The notes: generated from the sequence alone by a model not told the origin. A stretch of 64,000 nucleotides of DNA from Flavobacterium suncheonense GH29-5 = DSM 17707 (GCF_000430025.1 NZ_KE387022.1:20474-84473), one strand, 5' to 3'. Counted from the stretch's first letter, positions 25,981 through 35,643 are shown. Program-made: numbers and translations.

Positions 25981-27603
25981 ATGACTACTGCATTACAATT
26001 TGAAAAGCAAACCAAAGCCTTAATTGACGACCTGAAAAGCGTTTGTGCCAATTACGGATTGGGAAATGACGGCAATGAATTTAAGATTATCACCCAAGTC
26101 TTTTTATATAAATTCCTGAATGACAAATTTGTTCACGAAGTAAAACAACTGGACCCCAAAATAGCCGAAGCCAAGGATTGGGAAAAAGCCTTACGCGCCT
26201 ATAGCCCCGAAGACTATGAAATGCTAACGATGCAAATGAGCGAAAGCACCGCAAACCTGCATCCCGATCAGTTGATTTCGAGCTTATTTGACAGACAAAA
26301 CGAAGCAAAATTTGCGGATATATTTGACGCAACTTTATTAGATATCGCCAAACAGAACAGCAGCATCTTCTCGGTAGTAACCGAAGGCGGCGAAAAGATT
26401 GTTTTGTTTGAAAACATCAGCAAATATGTAACCGATAAGCGTGACGAGTTTTGCAAAGCCATTATTAACAAGCTGGTGCATTTTAGCTTTGAGAACATCT
26501 TTCATCAGAAGTTTGATTTTTATGCGACCATCTTCGAATATTTAATTAAAGATTACAACACCAACAGTGGCGGAAAATATGCCGAATACTTTACTCCGCA
26601 TGCTGTAGCGAAAATCATGGCGCGTTGTTTGGTACATGGCGAAGTAAGTGATGTGATCTGTTACGATCCTTCGGCCGGATCGGGAACGTTGTTGATGAAT
26701 CTTGCCCACGAAATTGGCGAAGACAAGTGTACTGTATACTCTCAGGACATTTCACAAAAATCCTCAAACTTATTGCGCTTGAATTTGATTCTGAACGATT
26801 TGGTACATTCGATTCCCAATATTGTAAAGGGAAACACCATTTTAGAACCGTACCATAAAGACAAAAACGGACGCTTGCAACAGTTTGACTATATCGTAAG
26901 CAATCCGCCGTTTAAATTGGATTTCTCTGATTTTAGTGCCGATTTAGATACCAAAGAAAACCACGATCGCTTTTTTGCCGGAGTACCCAATGTGCCGAAA
27001 ACCAAAAAAGAAAGCATGGCAATTTACCTGATGTTTTTACAACACATCATGTATTCGTTAAAAGATACCGGAAAAGCCGCTATTGTAGTGCCTACAGGAT
27101 TTATCACCGCCCAAAGTGGTATTGACAAGAAAATTAGAGAGCGTATGGTGGAAAGCAAAATGTTAGCCGGTGTGGTGAGCATGCCAAGTAACATCTTTGC
27201 AACTACCGGAACCAACGTATCAGTAATTTTCTTAGACAAACAAAACAAAGGCGATGTAGTCTTAATTGACGCCTCCAAATTGGGAACCACCGTAAAAGAT
27301 GGCAAAAACCAAAAAACGGTATTGAGTCATGAGGAAGAAGACCATATCATTAATACGTTTAATAATAAAATAGCCGTTGATGATTTCTCGGTTGTGGTTT
27401 CGTATGATGAAATTAAAGCTAAAAATTACAGTTTGAGTGCCGGACAGTATTTTGAAGTGAAGATTGAATATACGGATATTACTCCAGAGGAATTTGCGGA
27501 TAAAATGAAATCATTTGAAAGTAATTTAGCCAATTTGTTTGCTGATAGTAAAACTTTGGAAACGGAAATTCAGAATAATTTGAAGGGATTGAAGTATGAG
27601 TAA
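25981..27603 (+). CDS. hsdM: type I modification methyltransferase HsdM
   Basis: A 540-residue N6-adenine methyltransferase subunit. The N-terminal helical domain (LIDDLKSVCANYGLGNDGNE) is followed by the catalytic domain with the AdoMet motif DPSAGSGTLL near residue 231 and the catalytic NPPF motif near residue 309. Another conserved stretch is AEYFTPHAVAKIMARCL just before motif I. It methylates host DNA together with HsdS. The reading frame overlaps the start of hsdS by 8 bp, which suggests translational coupling. Confidence 0.95.
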   Translation: MTTALQFEKQTKALIDDLKSVCANYGLGNDGNEFKIITQVFLYKFLNDKFVHEVKQLDPKIAEAKDWEKALRAYSPEDYEMLTMQMSESTANLHPDQLISSLFDRQNEAKFADIFDATLLDIAKQNSSIFSVVTEGGEKIVLFENISKYVTDKRDEFCKAIINKLVHFSFENIFHQKFDFYATIFEYLIKDYNTNSGGKYAEYFTPHAVAKIMARCLVHGEVSDVICYDPSAGSGTLLMNLAHEIGEDKCTVYSQDISQKSSNLLRLNLILNDLVHSIPNIVKGNTILEPYHKDKNGRLQQFDYIVSNPPFKLDFSDFSADLDTKENHDRFFAGVPNVPKTKKESMAIYLMFLQHIMYSLKDTGKAAIVVPTGFITAQSGIDKKIRERMVESKMLAGVVSMPSNIFATTGTNVSVIFLDKQNKGDVVLIDASKLGTTVKDGKNQKTVLSHEEEDHIINTFNNKIAVDDFSVVVSYDEIKAKNYSLSAGQYFEVKIEYTDITPEEFADKMKSFESNLANLFADSKTLETEIQNNLKGLKYE

Positions 27604-28909
27604 TATTTTAAATGATGTTGTATTTTACTCAAATGAAAGAGTTTCATTGAAAGAGTTAACAATTGAGAATTACGTTACTACAGACAATTTACTGCAAAAT
27701 AAATTAGGGAAAGTCAATGCTGAAAAATTACCTTCACAAGAAGGAAAGGTAACTAAATTTTCAAAAGGAGATATCCTTATTTCAAATATTCGTCCATATT
27801 TAAAAAAAATTTGGTTAGCAAAATATGATGGAGGAAGTTCTGCCGATGTTTTGACATTAAAAGTGAGACCAGAATTTGATTCTACCTTTATTTACTATTC
27901 CTTATTTAGAGATGATTTTTTCGATTATGTGATGAATGGTGCAAAAGGCACAAAAATGCCCAGAGGTGACAAAAACCAAATTTTAGAATTTCATATTCCA
28001 AATTTTGAAAAATCAGAGCAAAAAAGAATAGCCAAAGTCCTTTCCGATTTAGATGCTAAAATTGAGTTGAACAATAAAATCAATTCCGAGTTAGAAGCTA
28101 TGGCTAAGACTTTGTATGATTATTGGTTTGTGCAGTTTGATTTTCCTGATAAGGATGGAAAACCTTATAAATCTTCTGGTGGTAAAATGGTTTGGAATGA
28201 GGAGTTGAAGAGGGAAATTCCTGAGGGGTGGGGAGTGGAAGAATTAGCTTGGTTTATTAATAACGATAAAAGCGGAGATTGGGGTAAAGACCAAGTAGAA
28301 GGAAACTATAATCAAAAAGCATATTGTGTTAGAGGTGCAGACATCAATGGATTAAATGGAAAGGGAGAACTAAAAACACCTGAGCGCTATATTTTAGAAA
28401 AGAATTTATTTAAAACGTTAGATCCTCACGATTTAATTGTTGAAATATCTGGAGGAAGTCCTACTCAATCAACGGGTAGATTAGCGTATATAACAGAGCA
28501 GACTTTAGAGCGTTTCGATGCTCCTATTATTTGTTCTAATTTCTGTAAAGCCGTTACTTTAAAAGAAGATAAGTATTTCTACAATTTCGTTTTTCAATGG
28601 AATTCGATTTATGATGCCGGAATTTTATTTGGCTTTGAAGGCAAAACCAGCGGTATTAAAAATCTTTTATTCGAGTCATTCGTAACAAGTTATAAAACGG
28701 TTGTTCCTCCTATTGAATTGGCTGATAAATTTTATGATTTTATGACACCAATTCAAATCAAAAAAGAGAAGAATTTAAAAGAAAACCAAGAACTTGCTTC
28801 GCTTCGTGATTGGTTGTTGCCTATGTTGATGAATGGGCAGGTTATGGTTGGGGGTGTTGAAGAGGAAATGGGGATGGTTGCTGAGGAGACAACAGAATAT
28901 GGTAAATAA
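27596..28909 (+). CDS. hsdS: type I specificity subunit HsdS
   Basis: A 437-residue DNA-recognition subunit with two target-recognition domains. Domain 1 is at residues about 10-140, ended by the coiled-coil spacer FEKSEQKRIAKVLSDLDAKI. Domain 2 is at about 210-385, ended by KKEKNLKENQELASLRDWLL. Between them is the typical ALAKTLYDYWFVQFDFP-like segment (here MAKTLYDYWFVQFDFPD). Each domain reads half of a bipartite site; the site cannot be predicted by eye. The gene overlaps hsdM by 8 bp and the following small gene by 11 bp. Confidence 0.95.
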   Translation: MSNILNDVVFYSNERVSLKELTIENYVTTDNLLQNKLGKVNAEKLPSQEGKVTKFSKGDILISNIRPYLKKIWLAKYDGGSSADVLTLKVRPEFDSTFIYYSLFRDDFFDYVMNGAKGTKMPRGDKNQILEFHIPNFEKSEQKRIAKVLSDLDAKIELNNKINSELEAMAKTLYDYWFVQFDFPDKDGKPYKSSGGKMVWNEELKREIPEGWGVEELAWFINNDKSGDWGKDQVEGNYNQKAYCVRGADINGLNGKGELKTPERYILEKNLFKTLDPHDLIVEISGGSPTQSTGRLAYITEQTLERFDAPIICSNFCKAVTLKEDKYFYNFVFQWNSIYDAGILFGFEGKTSGIKNLLFESFVTSYKTVVPPIELADKFYDFMTPIQIKKEKNLKENQELASLRDWLLPMLMNGQVMVGGVEEEMGMVAEETTEYGK

Positions 28910-29195
28910 AGAAAGTCATCCAATAATTAAACTTACCCTTCAAAGTGGCGGAAGTATTGATTTTGAGAAAACAGGAGTTTTACCAGAGTTTTTGATTTTC
29001 AATTCTCCTGATTTACGCAGAACTTGGCGTGTAAAATTGAAAGAGAATAAACAACAAGGTATGCTTAAAGTACACGGCCAAGTTGCCTTCTATTATATTT
29101 TTGATGGTTTGGTGTGTAAAATGCAAAGCGTAAATAATGGCGTTGTCACTTCTGAATGGGATATTGAAGAGTATGTAATGGAAATGAGGGATTAA
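28899..29195 (+). CDS. 98-aa protein of unknown function overlapping hsdS
   Basis: Begins inside the last codons of hsdS (ATG at 28899; the frame is open further upstream but that part only shadows hsdS). The protein is probably beta-strand rich: IKLTLQSGGSIDFEKTG, LPEFLIFNSPDLRRTWRVKL, QVAFYYIFDGLVCKMQS, then SEWDIEEYVMEMRD. No signal peptide and no family I recognise. Its tight coupling to hsdS and its place before the deaminase gene suggest a role in the defense operon, for example as a regulator, inhibitor or accessory subunit. That is inference only. Confidence 0.6.
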   Translation: MVNKESHPIIKLTLQSGGSIDFEKTGVLPEFLIFNSPDLRRTWRVKLKENKQQGMLKVHGQVAFYYIFDGLVCKMQSVNNGVVTSEWDIEEYVMEMRD

Positions 29196-29259
29196 ATGTT
29201 GCTGTGATTGTTGAAAAACTATAATGGACAAAAATATATTTTAATAAACTAAATAATCA

Positions 29260-31362
29260 ATGGGTTTAAATAACTTTTATAAACTAAGAGAAGACTTTAT
29301 TATTCTTGGCTTGACAGGTAAAATGCAAGCAGGTGCTGATAAGTTTTCAGATATTCTTTCCCAAGATAAATTAACATCTGAAAATATAGATTTCATGAGC
29401 AATTTTATTTCAAGTTATCATGAGATAAGTGCTAGTGAGACTAGAAAATTTAGGAGAATAAAAGACTTTTTTGAATATAGTGATAACTGGAAAAAATTTG
29501 AAGTTATAGAATACAAAAAAGTAGTGCTTCTGTTTATACTGCATGAATGTTATTCAGAAAATTCAGAAAATTATGTGAATAATATTTGTGATTGGATTGT
29601 AAAGCTTGGAAGTACTAAAAACATGTCTCCTTGGTTTGGGAATGAAATTGGTATTGCAAAAGATAGTACCGATTTTGTTAATGGTGATTTTAAGGAATTG
29701 GTTACTAGTAATATAAATAAGGTTGTCTCGATAAAGTTTAATATAAATGTAGATTTAAAAGAAAATTTTAAATCGGCTGTATTTCAATCTGATTTTTTCT
29801 TTAATGATTCTTTTAATGAATTCGCAAATGTTTTTTTTGAGCAATTAGATTTATTTAGCATTTATTTAAGACATAAACTTATTCATGTCTCCTCATATTA
29901 TTTACGAAGATTTGGAACTTTAAAAATTGAAAAATTAGATGAAAATTCAAATAATTTAAGCTTAGATAATATTTATACTATTGCTGAAATAATAAATCAG
30001 ATTATTAAAGTTCATCGAAATAAAAATCATAAGAAGGCACATATTATTATTGATAGATTAAAGAATTCTTATGAAATGATGTACTTCAGAGAGAAATACT
30101 CTGGTTTTTATATGATTGCCAATAATCGAGAAGATCAACAACGTAAAGAAAGTATCAAGAGTAAGATAAAAAGTATAGATTCAAAAACTGACCAAGAAGA
30201 AAATATCAGATTAATATTTAGATTAGACGAAACTGAATATAAAGTTGACGACTTTAAAGACGGGGATTTTGAAAGTTTTGATATTGAGAATTGTGTGCAA
30301 AAATCAGATTATCATATTTGGTATGAAAAAAAATATAGTGATATAAACACATATACTGAATTACTTAGAAAAAATGTTAATGGATATTCTGTGCTAAGTT
30401 CTTTACCAAAAACTAATGAGTATTATATATATCAACCTTTTTTAGTTCAAGTACTAAAATTAATAGCTTTGATTCAACAACCGGGTTTAATTACCCCTAC
30501 TTATATTGAAAGAATTATGCAGATAGCATTTAATACAAAATTAAATTCTGGCTGTATTTCACGTCAAGTAGGTGCTGTGGTGACAGATAAAAGCTTTTCT
30601 GTTAAAGGAATTGGTTGGAATGAAGTTCCACATGGTCAAGTACCTTGTTCAAGTCGTGATTTAAGAGACATTGATAAAATAGGAAATGATTTAACTCCTT
30701 TTGAACGTGGGGAAACGGATCATAGATACAAGGATGGACAATCTTTTAATGAAAAATTAAAAAATGATTTTCATAAACATTCTGCAACTTTAAATTTACA
30801 AGGAAGGCCATGCTCATTCTGTTTTAAGTCTTATCATAATGCTTATGAGGCGAAGGATAATCAAGTTCATACAAGATCATTGCATGCTGAAGAAAATGCC
30901 ATGCTTCAAATTTCGAAATATGGTGGTCAACCTTTAAAAGGGGGGAATTTATTTACTACGGCGAGTCCATGTGAATTATGTTCCAAGAAAGCTTATCAAT
31001 TAGGTATAGAAAATATATTTTATATTGACCTATACCCGGGTATTTCTCAAAAACAAGTTTTAGAAGGCGGTAAAACTAACCCAAATGTATTTCAATTTCA
31101 AGGTGCAATTGGAAGAAGTTTTTATAAGTTTTATGAGCCTTTTATTTCGCAAAAAGATGAAACTTTTTTAAGATCGCAAATAAAACCTACTGTATCAGAA
31201 AAAGAGAAAGCATCTCAATTACAAAAACTTATCTCAACTGAATTTAAAGCTAATCCACAATATGATTTTTCATATTTGGATAATTTTAAAGATGACCCAA
31301 ATTTGATGAAAGAAATTGCGGAATTAATTGATTTAGGGATTAAAGCAAAGCAGAATAACTAG
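29260..31362 (+). CDS. antiphage dCTP deaminase-like protein (AvcD/DCD type)
   Basis: A 700-residue two-part protein. The N-terminus has a P-loop-like motif (ILGLTGKMQAGADKF, residues about 15-29) of a nucleotide-kinase-like domain. The C-terminal part, from about residue 420, is a zinc cytidine/deoxycytidylate deaminase: SGCISRQVGAVVTD, SLHAEENAMLQ near 541 and SPCELCSKKAY near 569, giving the H-A-E and P-C-x-x-C catalytic zinc site. A second GRPCSFC motif precedes it. Known relatives deplete dCTP/dCMP during phage infection. The P-loop lacks a standard GK(S/T). It lies in the restriction cluster 64 bp after the 98-aa gene and 7 bp before mcrB. Confidence 0.8.
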   Translation: MGLNNFYKLREDFIILGLTGKMQAGADKFSDILSQDKLTSENIDFMSNFISSYHEISASETRKFRRIKDFFEYSDNWKKFEVIEYKKVVLLFILHECYSENSENYVNNICDWIVKLGSTKNMSPWFGNEIGIAKDSTDFVNGDFKELVTSNINKVVSIKFNINVDLKENFKSAVFQSDFFFNDSFNEFANVFFEQLDLFSIYLRHKLIHVSSYYLRRFGTLKIEKLDENSNNLSLDNIYTIAEIINQIIKVHRNKNHKKAHIIIDRLKNSYEMMYFREKYSGFYMIANNREDQQRKESIKSKIKSIDSKTDQEENIRLIFRLDETEYKVDDFKDGDFESFDIENCVQKSDYHIWYEKKYSDINTYTELLRKNVNGYSVLSSLPKTNEYYIYQPFLVQVLKLIALIQQPGLITPTYIERIMQIAFNTKLNSGCISRQVGAVVTDKSFSVKGIGWNEVPHGQVPCSSRDLRDIDKIGNDLTPFERGETDHRYKDGQSFNEKLKNDFHKHSATLNLQGRPCSFCFKSYHNAYEAKDNQVHTRSLHAEENAMLQISKYGGQPLKGGNLFTTASPCELCSKKAYQLGIENIFYIDLYPGISQKQVLEGGKTNPNVFQFQGAIGRSFYKFYEPFISQKDETFLRSQIKPTVSEKEKASQLQKLISTEFKANPQYDFSYLDNFKDDPNLMKEIAELIDLGIKAKQNN

Positions 31363-31369
31363 TTTAATA

Positions 31370-33526
31370 ATGAAATTAAACGAAGTAATTAAAAATATTG
31401 ACGTTTGGTCAACATGGGTTGATTCCTATAAAAAATATGTTCCTCAATTTATTGAAGAAGCCAAAACTAAAACCAATTGGCAAGATTGGGATAAAGATGT
31501 GTTTAGGGAATATTTTGAGCGATCAAACGACCAATGTGTATCGTCATTGAAGCAAGGCTATTATACCAACATTGAAAAAGAATCAATTAAAAAGAATTGG
31601 AGCGAATTAGCTATTCTATTAAAAAAAATAGCTGATCAACAAGACCAAGTTGATTTGGTAACTTACGATGAAGTAAAAAAATGGTTTCGAAAGCACACTT
31701 CTCAAAACAGAAAAGCTGCCGCTAATCGTTTGATTGCAAGTTTACAACCCAATTTATTATGTACTATCGTTAATGAAGATTCCCTGCGTGCATTAATGCA
31801 ACGAATCAATAATTTGGATGCTACTGCTGAACTAAAAATTAGCTGGAACTGGTTTGAAAACAGTAATAGTATTCTAAATTATTTTAAAGAGAAAGTCCCT
31901 CATGATAATGTTTATGATATTATGACTTATCCTTGGCAAACTTTTGAAATTTTGTCACAAAAAGAAACGGCTATTAATTCCAATGAAATGAGTGAAATAG
32001 AAGATAATACATCGAAGATAAAATCTCTTTTAGAATACAAAAAACAAATCATTTTGCAAGGACCTCCAGGAACTGGAAAAACGAAGTTAGCAAAAGAGAT
32101 TGCTGAAATAGTAATAAAACCTACTACGTTAAAGAGTAAACCAAAAACGATAAATAATGCGGATATTAAACGATTATTGTTAATTGGGCAAGAAATTAAT
32201 AGCGTAAAAAACAGATCTAAATACACTATCAATGAGGTCACAGAAAATAATGTACGTTTAGGTTTAAATACAGGCTCCGAAAATTCACCTAGTTTTTCAG
32301 AAATAATTAATTGGTACGCCGATAAGCGTTGGGATAAAAAAGGAGAACAAGAAAATGGTCTAGATTCTTATGGAGCTGCTGTGGCAAAATATATTTATGA
32401 AAATATTGAAGAGTCTGATATTGTGTTTGATTTAAAAAATTGCGATCAATTCAAACTAATCCAATTCCACCCAAGTTACACTTATGAAGATTTTGTGCGT
32501 GGAATCGTTGCAAAACCCAATCCTGATGGAGATGGTATTATATATGAAGCAGAGAACAAAACTTTAGGAGCTTTTGCAAAAAAGGCATTAGAAAATTTTG
32601 TTGATAGTAACAAAGATGTTGAAGCAATTTCGAAAGAAGCTAAAATAAAGGAACTTTTTGAAAACTTTGTTGAGTATCTCAATGATGAAATTGAAAATGC
32701 AAATGGATTTTATGCGTTAACTGAAAATGTTGGACTCATTTCGTCTGATGACGAACATGCATTTCGTTATAAAGGTTTAAAAGATGGTTGGTTGAAAAAT
32801 GGGAACAGAATTCTATTTAAGGATATATTACAATCATATTTTGAAGGAGATTCTGTTAGAAAGGATATTAAAAACAATCCGAAAATTTCTGGACTAGCAA
32901 GACAACATGCGAGTTATTTTGTTCGAGTCCTAAATCTTTTCCAGAAGTTTATTAAAAATAAGAACTTAGAAAAAGACACAACAGTTCCTGTAAAAAAAGT
33001 TGATTTAAAAAACTACGTTCTCATCATCGACGAAATCAACCGTGCCAATCTCTCTTCGGTTTTAGGAGAACTAATTTATGCCCTAGAATATCGTGAAGAA
33101 GCAGTTGAAAGCATGTATAATGTTGACGGTCATCAGTTAATTCTTCCTCCCAATCTTTATATTATTGGTACTATGAACACCGCAGACCGCTCTGTAGGTC
33201 ATATTGATTATGCAATCCGAAGACGATTTGCTTTTGTGGATGTCCCAGCGGAAAATCTTAAAGAAACTAAAGGTTTAGATAATTTTGATGATGTTCTTTT
33301 CAAAAAGGTTAGCACTTTATTTGATACCAACTTATCTCCTGAATTTGAAAAGAAAGACGTACAGCTAGGACATTCCTATTTTATTGATAAAACAGACGAA
33401 GGTGGTTCCATGTCTATCCGTTTCGAATATGAAATCAAACCTATTTTATTGGAATATGTAAAGGATGGTGTTTTAATTGGCACTGACATTATACAAAAAA
33501 TTGAAGATTTAATGCCTTCTATCTAA
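31370..33526 (+). CDS. mcrB: McrB, GTPase subunit of modification-dependent restriction
   Basis: A 718-residue AAA+ GTPase. The N-terminal 200 residues (SLKQGYYTNIEKESIKKNW and following) are a variable DNA-recognition region. The motor then shows Walker A (LQGPPGTGKTKLAKEI, near 228), Walker B with the McrB signature (LIIDEINRANLSSVLGEL, near 552) and the sensor motif GTMNTADRSVGHIDYAIRRR near 600. With McrC it cleaves DNA carrying modified cytosines. The AAA module has a long insertion between Walker A and B. It starts 7 bp after the deaminase gene and its last base overlaps the mcrC start. Confidence 0.93.
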   Translation: MKLNEVIKNIDVWSTWVDSYKKYVPQFIEEAKTKTNWQDWDKDVFREYFERSNDQCVSSLKQGYYTNIEKESIKKNWSELAILLKKIADQQDQVDLVTYDEVKKWFRKHTSQNRKAAANRLIASLQPNLLCTIVNEDSLRALMQRINNLDATAELKISWNWFENSNSILNYFKEKVPHDNVYDIMTYPWQTFEILSQKETAINSNEMSEIEDNTSKIKSLLEYKKQIILQGPPGTGKTKLAKEIAEIVIKPTTLKSKPKTINNADIKRLLLIGQEINSVKNRSKYTINEVTENNVRLGLNTGSENSPSFSEIINWYADKRWDKKGEQENGLDSYGAAVAKYIYENIEESDIVFDLKNCDQFKLIQFHPSYTYEDFVRGIVAKPNPDGDGIIYEAENKTLGAFAKKALENFVDSNKDVEAISKEAKIKELFENFVEYLNDEIENANGFYALTENVGLISSDDEHAFRYKGLKDGWLKNGNRILFKDILQSYFEGDSVRKDIKNNPKISGLARQHASYFVRVLNLFQKFIKNKNLEKDTTVPVKKVDLKNYVLIIDEINRANLSSVLGELIYALEYREEAVESMYNVDGHQLILPPNLYIIGTMNTADRSVGHIDYAIRRRFAFVDVPAENLKETKGLDNFDDVLFKKVSTLFDTNLSPEFEKKDVQLGHSYFIDKTDEGGSMSIRFEYEIKPILLEYVKDGVLIGTDIIQKIEDLMPSI

Positions 33527-34923
33527 TGGGATTTCGTCTGTCCGAACATAAAAGTATTCATATCCAATTTGAGGAGATACAAAACAATACCTTGAATTTG
33601 GATTCCGTTACTTTATTTGAAACAGTAAAATCCAAACGCTTCAATCAGAGTAGCCATTGTTTCATTGTCTCTCATTCGGAAACAGGTTTACATCTTCAAG
33701 CTGATTATTGTATTGGGCTTGATTGGTTGGGTAATACGGGTAGATCCTTGTATATCGAACCTAAAATAAACGCTACATCCGCACAACTCTTCAATCTAAA
33801 AATAGAAGATGAATCGGAAGAAGTACAGGGAGAACCAGAGATTTTCAATTCAAAAGAATTCGAACTAGATTATCTGAAAATGTTGTTGCAAGTAACGGGT
33901 ATTCCCGAAAGCAATGCTGTAATTAATGGGTTAATTCAAATTGACTGGGAAGCAAAGCCAATAGCAATTGAGCAACAAAACGATAAACTAACGCCATTTT
34001 TAGTTGTTCGTTTTCTTCAAACCTTAAAATCAATTGTACGTAAAGGTTTAAAGAAAAGCTATTACAAAGTTCAGGAAAACCTAACGAATCGGGTAAAAGG
34101 TAAAATTTTAGTTGGACAACATATCAAACAGAATGTGTTCAGAAATCGTTTTATCTCTACTTATTGCGAGTACCAACAATTTGGTGAAAACCATGTTGAA
34201 AATCGTTTTTTAAAGAAGGTCATGTTGTTTGCCAGTAGTTATGTTGAAAATCACAAAGATCTTTTTGGTAGCAATTATTCGGATATTCAACATACTATTA
34301 ATTTTTGTCATCCTGCTTTTGAGTTGATTTCGGATCAAGTAGAAGAATATCAATTAAAACATATTAAACACAACCCATTTTACAAAGATTACGCAACTGC
34401 TTTGCAAATAGGCAGCTATATCCTAAAGAAATTTGCATACAACATTACCCAAACCACTACAGAGAAAGTAACTACACCTCCGTTTTGGATCGATATGCCA
34501 AGATTGTTTGAGTTGTATGTTTATAGTAAGATGATAGAAGCCAATCCAGCGGATAGAAAAACAATTCATTATCAGTTTTCTACGTTTGGAAATGCATTGG
34601 ATATTTTGGTGTCAAAGCCTGATTTTCAAATGGTAATTGATGCGAAGTATAAGTTGAAATACAACAATGAGAACGGAACTATACACGAAGATATTCGTCA
34701 GGTTGCCGGTTATGCGCGTTTGAAGAAAGTTCGAGAGAAATTAAATGTCACTGATGATAGTACAATTGATTGCTTGATTATTTATCCGGATATGGAAAAT
34801 GGAATTAATATTCTAAGTTTTGAAAATATCATGAAGGAAGAAAATAGAAAAGAGATTAAAGCTTATTACAAAGTTTATAAATTAGGGGTTAAACTACCAT
34901 ATATTGAAAGAAATTATTTATGA
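33526..34923 (+). CDS. mcrC: McrC, nuclease subunit
   Basis: A 465-residue partner of McrB. The N-terminal half (GRSLYIEPKINA, RFLQTLKSIVRKGLKKSYYKV) binds and activates McrB; the C-terminal PD-(D/E)xK nuclease is seen as FGNALDILVSKPDFQMVIDA followed by KYK, with a later Q-x-x-GYA motif (IRQVAGYARLKKV). Its start overlaps the mcrB stop by one base, indicating translational coupling. It is the last gene of the co-directional defense cluster. Confidence 0.92.
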   Translation: MGFRLSEHKSIHIQFEEIQNNTLNLDSVTLFETVKSKRFNQSSHCFIVSHSETGLHLQADYCIGLDWLGNTGRSLYIEPKINATSAQLFNLKIEDESEEVQGEPEIFNSKEFELDYLKMLLQVTGIPESNAVINGLIQIDWEAKPIAIEQQNDKLTPFLVVRFLQTLKSIVRKGLKKSYYKVQENLTNRVKGKILVGQHIKQNVFRNRFISTYCEYQQFGENHVENRFLKKVMLFASSYVENHKDLFGSNYSDIQHTINFCHPAFELISDQVEEYQLKHIKHNPFYKDYATALQIGSYILKKFAYNITQTTTEKVTTPPFWIDMPRLFELYVYSKMIEANPADRKTIHYQFSTFGNALDILVSKPDFQMVIDAKYKLKYNNENGTIHEDIRQVAGYARLKKVREKLNVTDDSTIDCLIIYPDMENGINILSFENIMKEENRKEIKAYYKVYKLGVKLPYIERNYL

Positions 34924-35025
34924 TAATTTAGATTCGACAATTCATACATCGAAAGCCTACCCGAACCTCAGAAAGTGTAGTCGTTAAGAAAATAAAGTCA
35001 ACATAAAAACTCTTTACTCGCAAAC

Positions 35026-35058
35026 AAAAAAGGAGACTACTTTCACAATCTCCTTTTT
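35026..35058. terminator. bidirectional terminator after mcrC
   Basis: AAAAAAGGAGA and TCTCCTTTTT form a stem around CTACTTTCACAA between convergent mcrC and the XRE gene. Confidence 0.75.
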
Positions 35059-35062
35059 AATT

Positions 35063-35467
35063 TTATTTTTCCTTAGTTAACCTCTCCAAATAAGCAACCT
35101 TATCTTTTTCAGCCTGTAATAACCTCTCGTAAAGTTCAATCATTTTATCAACAGTATTGAAAGTAGGTTGATAATTTAAGGAACTCGCTATTAAAGTCGA
35201 ATTATCACTACTTGTATTGTGATAAGTGTTAGATATAATATTAAAAACCGCTTCCTCAGAAAAATTCCTAATCCCCTCAGCAGTAACCCCCAAAACCTTA
35301 GCAATCTCCTGAAGTTTCTCCTCTTCAACAGTCTCGCTATTCTCAATATTAGAAATCGTTTGCTGGCTCACACCAAGGGCGGCGGCTAACGCTTCCTGTT
35401 TCATGTCGCGCAATTCTCGTATGCGGCTTATCTTTCTTCCTATGTGGTTTTTGGCTACTGTGCTCAT
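35063..35467 (-). CDS. XRE-family transcriptional regulator
   Basis: A 134-residue regulator. The helix-turn-helix is at residues about 12-66: ISRIRELRDMKQEALAAALG, VSQQTISNIENSETV. The C-terminal part ends in a coiled coil (VDKMIELYERLLQAEKDKVAYLERL) that probably makes it a dimer. It is convergent with the defense cluster. A control role over that cluster, for example at the palindrome upstream of hsdR, is possible but unproven. The ATG lies only 4 bp from a -7 box, so the message may be leaderless. Confidence 0.9.
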   Translation of the reverse strand: MSTVAKNHIGRKISRIRELRDMKQEALAAALGVSQQTISNIENSETVEEEKLQEIAKVLGVTAEGIRNFSEEAVFNIISNTYHNTSSDNSTLIASSLNYQPTFNTVDKMIELYERLLQAEKDKVAYLERLTKEK

Positions 35468-35471
35468 GGTT

Positions 35472-35501
35472 CAAAAATAAGGTTTCGTTCGTAATCCTCA
35501 A
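35472..35501 (-). promoter_or_regulatory. promoter of the XRE gene (leaderless)
   Basis: On the minus strand TTG (35501-35499), a 19-bp spacer and TATTTTTG (35479-35472) fit the Bacteroidota consensus exactly. The ATG ends at 35467, so transcription would begin at or next to the start codon. Confidence 0.6.
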
Positions 35502-35643
35502 AAGTTCTTTATGGGTAATATACAAGCAGGTGTTGGTAGTATACCAATCGTTTTGGTTCGGTACGCCATCCCCTATTCCTTACTTGCAGTCTCTTAGCAA
35601 ATATAAGATTTTTCGCGAATGTTCAACCAAAAAAAATATCGTT

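Noticed and set aside
29196..29259. AvcI-like regulatory RNA before the deaminase gene
   Set aside because: The 64-bp gap shows no separate promoter, hairpin or terminator to support an RNA gene.
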